A DNA stretch of 64,000 nucleotides from Maribacter sp. 4G9 (GTDB lineage Bacteria; Bacteroidota; Bacteroidia; Flavobacteriales; Flavobacteriaceae): the NCBI RefSeq assembly GCF_002742265.1, contig NZ_MDGL01000160.1, positions 1-64,000 on the forward strand, in the 5' to 3' direction. Both the position numbers and the translations under genes were made by a program. A model generated the notes under the pieces. That model saw only the letters and a program-made list of their open reading frames with translations. It was not told the origin of the DNA and did no database searches. The stretch's first letter is position 1. Each line of letters opens with the position of its first letter. This document shows, piece by piece, positions 58,101 to 64,000 of this stretch.

Positions 58101-58369
58101 TTTCCATCATGGTATACGCCTTTGTAATACATACTCGGTTGGTACCTGGCCTTCGAGGAAGATGGACCTTCAACTTTATGAGTGTAGTTGCCTTTGGAAG
58201 TATTATGATGACCTATTTTGGAGTGAACTTTTATTTGGTTGGACTCCACAGTTATGCAAGTGGGGCACAGGTAATTACGCCAACTTTTGTATGGTATACC
58301 GTGGCCGGGGTTCTTGCTTTGGGAGGATTAAGTTATTGGAGGTACAAGGTAAATTATTCAAAAAGTTAA
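55184..58369 (+). CDS. ccsBA: cytochrome c biogenesis fusion protein CcsBA
   Basis: 1061 residues. The N-terminal half is ResB/CcsB-like (membrane spans near 15-35, 50-65 and 72-95, a large periplasmic part, a span near 435-455). After a linker, the last third is CcsA-like with several spans and the tryptophan-rich haem-handling line [21 protein letters not shown]. His residues in [11 protein letters not shown]-adjacent spans and [10 protein letters not shown] are typical haem ligands. It exports haem and ligates it to apocytochrome c (system II), fused as in many Bacteroidota. Confidence 0.95.
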   Translation: [1061 protein letters not shown]

Positions 58370-58379
58370 AATCTTTTAA

Positions 58380-58481
58380 ATGAACTTATTAGTACTCGGT
58401 GCTACTGGAAGAACAGGAAACTGGGTATTACAATTCGCCTTGGAGTGGGGTTTCAAAGTTCGAGCTAAAAATATTTACTAA
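58380..58481 (+). pseudogene. N-terminal fragment of an NAD(P)-binding epimerase-like protein
   Basis: MNLLVLGATGRTGNWVLQFA with GATGRTG (GxxGxxG) and 13 more residues, then TAA. This is the first beta-alpha-beta unit of NmrA/SDR-like atypical epimerases; the rest (about 170 residues) is missing and non-coding repeat-rich DNA follows. A truncated relic. Confidence 0.7.
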
Positions 58482-58642
58482 AGGATAGAAGTAAAAATAT
58501 AAGTTCCAAATATCAAATCCCAAATCCCAAAATACTGATATGTTTTTGAGCAAAAGTTAATATTTTTCACTAACTCCAAACTCCAAACTCCTAACTGCTA
58601 ACAACCCCTGCCCTGAGCGTAGTCGAAGGGAACAACCAACAA
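58482..58642. repeat. repeat-rich tail: short simple repeats and widespread palindrome
   Basis: Contains CAAATCCCAAATCCC, AACTCCAAACTCCAAACTCC, CTAACTGCTAAC, and at 58611-58630 the palindrome CCCTGAGCGTAGTCGAAGGG, a dispersed sequence known from many bacterial genomes. No gene. Confidence 0.75.
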
Positions 58643-59932
58643 CTAATCCTGCTCCAACAACAGTCGCATAATTTCTTCCGCCGCTACTTTGCCTTTTTCC
58701 CTTAAAAAATTTCTTGGAGTGTTATCCCCCAATTCAAAAACAATGGCCGGCATGCCATGGTGTACGTAAAAATAGTTTCTGGAAACCATGGTGGGCCTAA
58801 TTTTATCGGATGGAGCGATGTTCGTTCTTTTTTGTGGGAGTCGGCGTGAAATACTTTCGATCCAGTCGTACACGATTTTACCCTTTTGCCCTATGACCGT
58901 ACTATCAATGGGATAATAGATATCGTCCCATGTGGAATGGAAATCGGCCCCAAAGACAAATTCATAACCTTCATCGCCTTTTTTGTTTAAAAAGTCACGA
59001 ACACTTTTCGTTTCTGGCTGGTTGAAATTCTCCCAATCGCGATTCAAATCGATTCCGCCCATATTATGTCGCCAATGTCCATTGTCCACGCCATCCGGGT
59101 TCATTAGGGGTACGGCAAAGACATCATATTTTTTCCTGAAATTCTTGGCTTGTTCCGTATCACCTGAAATTGTTTCCATAAAGGATTTCATGACTAAGAA
59201 TCCAGTAACTTCTGGAGGATGCTGTCTGGAAATAATCATTAAGGCCTTTTTTGTATTTGGGTATTCTTTTATTTCCATAAGTTGCATGGACCTATTTTCA
59301 TGGGTTCTTCCAATCTCATAGTTTGAAACAAAAGATTTGACCGAAAGGGAATCTACCCATTCCCGTACCCTTTTGGACGTATATAATTCCTGGGCAGAAA
59401 TCCAGACGGGTTCATTTCCTATATCGATGGTAATTTCGGCAAATTCGGGGGCCGCTTTGATGCCAAAAGCTCCTTCACCCGGATTTATAACCTTGAATTT
59501 AACACTGTCCAAGGCCTTAAAATGCTTTCCATCGTCACTAATTTTGGGATAGTACCTACTCCTGGAATCCTGATAGGATAATTTAATAGTAATCTGCCTA
59601 GGTTTATCGGTCCACACTTTAAAGGAATACCATGGGCTCACATTAATTGGGGTGTTTTCCGCCGTAATCCAAATGGTATAATGGTCATTGCCATCTTCGG
59701 CAACGCCGTTCAATCGGGCACCATCAAAATCGTTCGAAAAGTAGGTTTGGTCACCCATGGACCAAATGCCTTTCCATTGTTTTTGAACCGGTTTGTTTAC
59801 GGTAGGTACAATTGGACTGGCACCTTGACCTTGATACCCTGTTGGTGATTTTTCCGGAACAGTGCTCAAGGTATTTTTACAGGCTGTTATAATGCATCCT
59901 AAAAGAATAAGATGAAGTATTTTATATTTCAT
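58643..59932 (-). CDS. M14-family zinc carboxypeptidase, exported
   Basis: 429 residues with a lipoprotein-type signal (LILLGCIITAC, Cys near 17). Zinc ligands are seen in SRQHPPEVTGFL (His and Glu of HxxE) and the later GADFHSTWDDIYYP (His); the Arg/Asn pair LNRDWENFNQPET and the catalytic Glu in AIVFELGDNTP complete the M14 set. The first 180 residues are beta-rich, as in cytosolic-carboxypeptidase-like members. Peptide trimming outside the cytoplasm. Confidence 0.9.
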   Translation of the reverse strand: MKYKILHLILLGCIITACKNTLSTVPEKSPTGYQGQGASPIVPTVNKPVQKQWKGIWSMGDQTYFSNDFDGARLNGVAEDGNDHYTIWITAENTPINVSPWYSFKVWTDKPRQITIKLSYQDSRSRYYPKISDDGKHFKALDSVKFKVINPGEGAFGIKAAPEFAEITIDIGNEPVWISAQELYTSKRVREWVDSLSVKSFVSNYEIGRTHENRSMQLMEIKEYPNTKKALMIISRQHPPEVTGFLVMKSFMETISGDTEQAKNFRKKYDVFAVPLMNPDGVDNGHWRHNMGGIDLNRDWENFNQPETKSVRDFLNKKGDEGYEFVFGADFHSTWDDIYYPIDSTVIGQKGKIVYDWIESISRRLPQKRTNIAPSDKIRPTMVSRNYFYVHHGMPAIVFELGDNTPRNFLREKGKVAAEEIMRLLLEQD

Positions 59933-60133
59933 AGTGGCTAGACGTTGAGAATAAATGTAAAAATAGATGATTTTATTCTTAGTTGAAAGGTATTTTAAAA
60001 AAACCGTACCAAGCTATGACAACCTATTTTAGCTTGAAGTGTTGCGGGGAGTAGTTTTGATCTTGAGCAGGAGAATAAACTGTAGCGATTTAGATTCAGG
60101 TTCATTTCGTAACTTTAGCATTTTATATAATTT

Positions 60134-61312
60134 ATGGCAATGAACAAAAAGGGAAAAGGACTAAACACAATTTGTACCCATGTGGGCGAATTGGAGGATA
60201 CTGTACATAAGGGTGCGGTTTCCCCATTGTATATGAGCACTTCATACGCTTTTGACGATGTGGACGTAAAACGATATCCCCGATATTTTAACACCCCCAA
60301 CCAAGAAGGGCTCTGTAAGAAAATTGCCGCGTTGGAACATGCGGAATCAGCATTGATTTTTGGAAGTGGCATGGCAGCGGTGAGTACGGCCTTGTTGGCA
60401 TTCCTTAGGGCAGGGGACCACGTGGTTTTACAACAAACACTTTACGGTGGAACCTACAACTTGGTAACCGAGGAGTTTGACAAATATGGTATAGCCTATT
60501 CCTTCACCCATGGCTGGGAACCGAAGGATTTTGAGGAAAAAATTCAGAAAAATACCAAGGTCATCTACATTGAAACGCCGTCAAACCCTTTATTGACTAT
60601 AACCGATATCGAAGGAGTGGCATCGGTCGCTAAAAAGCATGGCATAGTTTCTATGATTGATAATACCTTTGCAAGTCCGGTAAACCAGAACCCTATCGAC
60701 TTTGGTATCGATGTGGTCATCCATAGCGCCACCAAATACATGGGAGGACATTCAGATATTTGTGCCGGTGCCGTTGCTTCCACTCAGGAACACATTAACA
60801 GAATATTCCATTTGGCCAAAAACTTGGGCGGTAGCCTAAGTGTTTATACCGTTTGGTTATTGGAGCGAAGTATCAAGACCATGGCACTAAGAGTAAGGGC
60901 CCAAAACGAGAATGCCCTACAAATGGCCAAATATCTGGAAACCCATAAGGATATTGATGCCGTTTATTATCCAGGCTTGCCTTCCCATAAGGACCATGAA
61001 CTTGCCAAGCGACAGATGAACGGTTTTGGGGGAATGCTCTCTTTTGAGTTGAAGCCCTATTTGGATGCTTCCCTATTTCAAAAATCCTTACAATTGATTA
61101 AATCCTCAATGAGTCTTGCAGGGGTAGAGAGCACGGTGTTGTCCCCTACGAAAACGAGTCATGCCTTAATGAGTCCAGAGGTTCGGGACGAACAAGGCAT
61201 AAAGGACGGATTGATTCGTTTTTCAGTAGGTATCGAGGAAGTGGAAGATTTGATAACCGATATTGAAAGTGCCTTGAAAATAATAAAAAAAGGGATTAGC
61301 GCAAACGTATAA
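60134..61312 (+). CDS. PLP-dependent transsulfuration enzyme (cystathionine gamma-synthase/lyase or methionine gamma-lyase type)
   Basis: 392 residues. The PLP lysine is in DVVIHSATKYMGGHSDICAGAV, and VIYIETPSNPLLTI and DNTFASP are further conserved blocks. ATG 60134 and ATG 60140 are in one frame; I use the first. Substrate cannot be fixed by sequence reading; in Flavobacteria such copies commonly serve homocysteine or cysteine metabolism. 27 bases before bshB1, so cysteine supply and bacillithiol synthesis may be coexpressed. Confidence 0.92.
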   Translation: MAMNKKGKGLNTICTHVGELEDTVHKGAVSPLYMSTSYAFDDVDVKRYPRYFNTPNQEGLCKKIAALEHAESALIFGSGMAAVSTALLAFLRAGDHVVLQQTLYGGTYNLVTEEFDKYGIAYSFTHGWEPKDFEEKIQKNTKVIYIETPSNPLLTITDIEGVASVAKKHGIVSMIDNTFASPVNQNPIDFGIDVVIHSATKYMGGHSDICAGAVASTQEHINRIFHLAKNLGGSLSVYTVWLLERSIKTMALRVRAQNENALQMAKYLETHKDIDAVYYPGLPSHKDHELAKRQMNGFGGMLSFELKPYLDASLFQKSLQLIKSSMSLAGVESTVLSPTKTSHALMSPEVRDEQGIKDGLIRFSVGIEEVEDLITDIESALKIIKKGISANV

Positions 61313-61339
61313 TCTCTGAACAACTATAAAATCCTTTTA

Positions 61340-62056
61340 ATGAAATTAGATATATTGGTATTTGGGGCACATCCAGACGATGCGGAATTGGGTGCTGGAG
61401 GAACCATGGCCAAAGAAATAGCCCTAGGAAAAAAAATAGGTATTATAGATTTGACTAGGGGAGAACTGGGTACAAGGGGTTCTGCGGAAATCAGGGACAA
61501 GGAGGCTGAGAATTCCAAAAATATTTTAGGGGTCGCTATACGGGAAAACTTGGGTTTTAGGGATGGTTTTTTTGTGAACGATGAAAAACATCAATTGGAA
61601 GTCATAAAAACGATACGGAAGTACCAACCCAATATTGTATTATGCAATGCCGTAAACGATCGTCATATTGACCATGCCAAAGGAAGTGAATTGGTCAGTC
61701 ATGCATGTTTTTTGAGCGGACTTGTCAAGATAGCGACCAAATTGGATGGCAAACAACAAGAAAAATGGCGTCCAAAATTGGTTTATCACTACATTCAATG
61801 GAAAAACTTGACTCCTGATTTTGTTGTGGATATCAGTGAATTTATGGAAAAAAAAACAGATGCTATTTTGGCCTATTCCTCGCAATTTCATGATCCAAAC
61901 AGCAAGGAACCAGAAACTCCCATAAGCAGCAAAACCTTTATTCAAAGCGTTCGATATAGGGCGCAAGACCTAGGTAGGTTGATAGGTGTTGATTATGCAG
62001 AAGGATTTACAGTTGAAAGAATGCTGGCCGTTGATTCTTTGGATTCCTTGATCTAG
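61340..62056 (+). CDS. bshB1: bacillithiol biosynthesis deacetylase BshB1
   Basis: 238 residues. VFGAHPDDAELGAGGTMAKE with the catalytic Asp and zinc ligands, DLTRGELGTRGSAEIRDKEA, and DRHIDHAKGSELV, all regular BshB1 blocks. Deacetylates GlcNAc-malate, the second step of bacillithiol synthesis, in the cytosol. It follows the transsulfuration gene and its stop overlaps the stop of the opposite-strand kinase by four bases. Confidence 0.95.
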   Translation: MKLDILVFGAHPDDAELGAGGTMAKEIALGKKIGIIDLTRGELGTRGSAEIRDKEAENSKNILGVAIRENLGFRDGFFVNDEKHQLEVIKTIRKYQPNIVLCNAVNDRHIDHAKGSELVSHACFLSGLVKIATKLDGKQQEKWRPKLVYHYIQWKNLTPDFVVDISEFMEKKTDAILAYSSQFHDPNSKEPETPISSKTFIQSVRYRAQDLGRLIGVDYAEGFTVERMLAVDSLDSLI

Positions 62057-64000
62057 GCCGTTTTTTTGTATTCTTTTTGGGCTTTGGGAATGGTAAAATA
62101 AAAACTAGATCCTTTGTTGATTGCACTGTCCACCCAGATGATTCCGTGGTTTTTTTCAACCATTTCCTTGCAGAGCGAAAGACCTAGACCGGTTCCTTTT
62201 TCATCATTTGTACCATAGGTAGAATGGGTGCCGGATTGCTTAAAGATTTTGGACAGTGTCTCCTCGTTCATCCCTACACCGTTATCCCGAACATAAATCT
62301 CCCATTGTTTCGTTTTTTCTACCGCTCCAATGGTGACTATCCCATTATCAGGTGTGAATTTAATGGCATTGCTCATCAAATTCCTGATTACGATATCTAT
62401 TTGGTCACTATCGCACCAGGTAAGTGTTTGAGATTCAATGCGATTAATTAGTTTAATGGATTTGTTATTTGCGACCTCCGATAGAAGCGCGATGTTCTCA
62501 TTTACTATGCTTTCGATTGAAGTTACACCAGGTTTGGTCATGGCACCGTTCATTTGGGTCTGGCCCCAAGAAAGTAAATTGTTAAGGGTAAACGCTATAT
62601 TGTCAATATCCGATTTCAATTTTGGAACAAAACCAATAAACTCTTCTTTGGACATCTCACCTTCCTTAAATAATTTGATGAGCCCTTGGAAGGCACCTAT
62701 GGGCCCCCGAAGGTCGTGTCCAATAATGGAAAATAGTTTGTTTTTTGTCTGGTTGACATCATGCAAATATTTTTCCTTTCTTTCCAAATCTTCCTGCTTG
62801 CGAATAAGTGCCTTGTTCAACTTCTTTTGAATTTTCGCATTTCGTTTTACCAGTAGGGTTATAAAAAGAAAAATTACAAGGATAATCAAGGTAGTATATA
62901 CATAGTTTTTCTGCTTGGCCAGGGCTTTCTCATTTTCCTCTATCAACTGTTCCTTCTGCCTTTCATAGTCTATTTTGGTTTTGAGCATGGTAAGTCCCTT
63001 CTGACTTTCTTTCCTTGAAATCTTACCGGAAACTTCTTTGAATATTTCGTGGAACTCAAGGGCTTTTTTATAGTCCCCATTGTTCTTGTTTATTTTATAT
63101 AAGAGTTTGGCACCTTCCTCAATACCGGAAATAACGTCTATTTTTTTAGAGAAGTCATATGCCTGTTGGGCATATATTTTGGAAATGCTGTCGTTCCCGA
63201 GGTTTAGTTGGGCTTCCGCAATACCTGTTAAAAGTTGTATTTCTTCCCTTAGATCATCTAATTGCCCGTGCAGAAGTTCACTCTGTGCATACCAGTATAG
63301 AGCCCATTTATTTTTTTGTTGTTTTAAGTATACTTTTCCTTTCACTTGATAGGCATATGCCAACCAATCCGTAATCCTGTTTTCTTCAAAAGTCTTAATA
63401 GCACTATTTATAGTAAACATGGCCAGTTCCAATTTGCCCATATCGGCATAGGTAGAAGCCATATTGCTCATGGTTTCGGCAATGATTACCGGGTCTCCAA
63501 TTTTTTCGTTGATTTTCTTGACTTTTTCATAATAGAACATGCCTTCGTCAAAATCCTTTTGGGTGACATATAGATTTGCAATATTCTCATTGATAACTGA
63601 AAGCATTTTTTGATCATCCAAATCTTCCGCTAACTCCATGCACTTTAAAAATTCCCTAAGGGCAAGATCATAATCGCCTTTGTAGTCATATTGTGTGCCT
63701 ATGTTGCTAAGAATGGTTAATCTCAAGGTATCGTCCTGTTCCTTGATACTAATTTCCAAAGCTTTTTGAAGGTTGTTCAGGGATTCGTCATATTTTCCCT
63801 TATCCGAATAAAAGGTGCCCAAGCCTAAATAAGCATTTGCCATTCCGTTGGCATAGTTTATTTTCTCACTTAATTTTAGCCCTTCATCGGATAACAGTTT
63901 AAGACTATCCAGATTGAAATAGCGTTGCTCAAGCCCTAACTCAAGCATTAAATCTATGTATTCCGTATTCTCCTTGGTGGAGTGTTGAAATTTTGAAATC
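62053..64000 (-). CDS. TPR-containing sensor histidine kinase, cut by window edge
   Basis: More than 640 codons; the frame is open to the right edge, so the N-terminus lies outside. The first part is a run of about six tetratricopeptide repeats (for example YLGLGTFYSDKGKYDESLNN, IGTQYDYKGDYDLALREFL). A single membrane span (YVYTTLIILVIFLFITLLV) follows at about residue 352 of the visible ATG frame, then a dimerisation/phospho-acceptor helix with IIGHDLRGPIGAFQGL (H-box), and the ATPase boxes NAIKFTPDNG, VRDNGVGMNEE and GTGLGLSLCKEM. Periplasmic TPRs, cytosolic kinase. No response regulator is adjacent. Confidence 0.93.
   Translation of the reverse strand, partial: ISKFQHSTKENTEYIDLMLELGLEQRYFNLDSLKLLSDEGLKLSEKINYANGMANAYLGLGTFYSDKGKYDESLNNLQKALEISIKEQDDTLRLTILSNIGTQYDYKGDYDLALREFLKCMELAEDLDDQKMLSVINENIANLYVTQKDFDEGMFYYEKVKKINEKIGDPVIIAETMSNMASTYADMGKLELAMFTINSAIKTFEENRITDWLAYAYQVKGKVYLKQQKNKWALYWYAQSELLHGQLDDLREEIQLLTGIAEAQLNLGNDSISKIYAQQAYDFSKKIDVISGIEEGAKLLYKINKNNGDYKKALEFHEIFKEVSGKISRKESQKGLTMLKTKIDYERQKEQLIEENEKALAKQKNYVYTTLIILVIFLFITLLVKRNAKIQKKLNKALIRKQEDLERKEKYLHDVNQTKNKLFSIIGHDLRGPIGAFQGLIKLFKEGEMSKEEFIGFVPKLKSDIDNIAFTLNNLLSWGQTQMNGAMTKPGVTSIESIVNENIALLSEVANNKSIKLINRIESQTLTWCDSDQIDIVIRNLMSNAIKFTPDNGIVTIGAVEKTKQWEIYVRDNGVGMNEETLSKIFKQSGTHSTYGTNDEKGTGLGLSLCKEMVEKNHGIIWVDSAINKGSSFYFTIPKAQKEYKKTA

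Overview
The window looks like a chromosome segment of a marine-type Flavobacteriaceae (Bacteroidota). The evidence is low GC, AT-rich start regions without Shine-Dalgarno sites, several exact matches to the Bacteroidota -7 box TAnnTTTG, and family markers: DUF4290, DUF493, Lacal_2735, YqgE, fused CcsB/CcsA, BshB1, DUF2911, DUF6340, DUF6660 and a T9SS-like tail. The genus cannot be fixed from sequence reading alone.

Accessory half (1-27.2 kb). An IS1595-type transposase is cut by the left edge. From about 0.77 to 12 kb, and again from 24.5 to 26.7 kb, small unrelated genes lie head to tail on the + strand, joined by copies of a short motif, consensus AAAGTTCAAATAAACGATG. I count 22 good and 2 degenerate copies. 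The motif often carries the start codon of the next gene, and in five cases the stop codon of the previous one. The cargo looks like gene-cassette cargo: 37-43 aa membrane peptides, Nudix, LOG, a HigBA toxin-antitoxin pair, three alpha/beta hydrolases, a LytS/LytTR two-component pair, a GIY-YIG-like protein, two PD-(D/E)XK-like proteins, two HEPN-like proteins and orphan membrane proteins. No integrase or attC fold was found. This array is the best candidate for something undescribed.

The array is interrupted by a 12.0-24.4 kb metal-resistance block on the - strand. One unit holds DUF6660, a CzcA-CzcC fusion, CzcB, a CDF transporter, a Fur-family regulator, an HMA-CDF transporter and a ZntA-type P-ATPase. 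A second unit holds an ArsR-type regulator, MerTP and a small Cys-rich protein, with no MerA. A broken DUF4238 gene lies between them. The accessory half ends at a 0.59 kb gene-free stretch against the 3' end of tRNA-Met.

Core half (27.26-64 kb). This part has ordinary housekeeping genes: an aminotransferase IV, YqgE, HU, Fmt-RecQ-AAA ATPase, DUF493-DUF4290-MurA, pirin, an M20 peptidase, and a photolyase/SDR/SRPBCC operon. It continues with a PIG-L/37-aa peptide/sodium-sugar symporter/galactokinase unit, an MscS-like channel, Maf/KdsC-like/DUF2520, CcsBA, an M14 peptidase, a transsulfuration enzyme, BshB1 and a TPR histidine kinase cut by the right edge. MurA carries Asp where most enzymes have the fosfomycin-target Cys.
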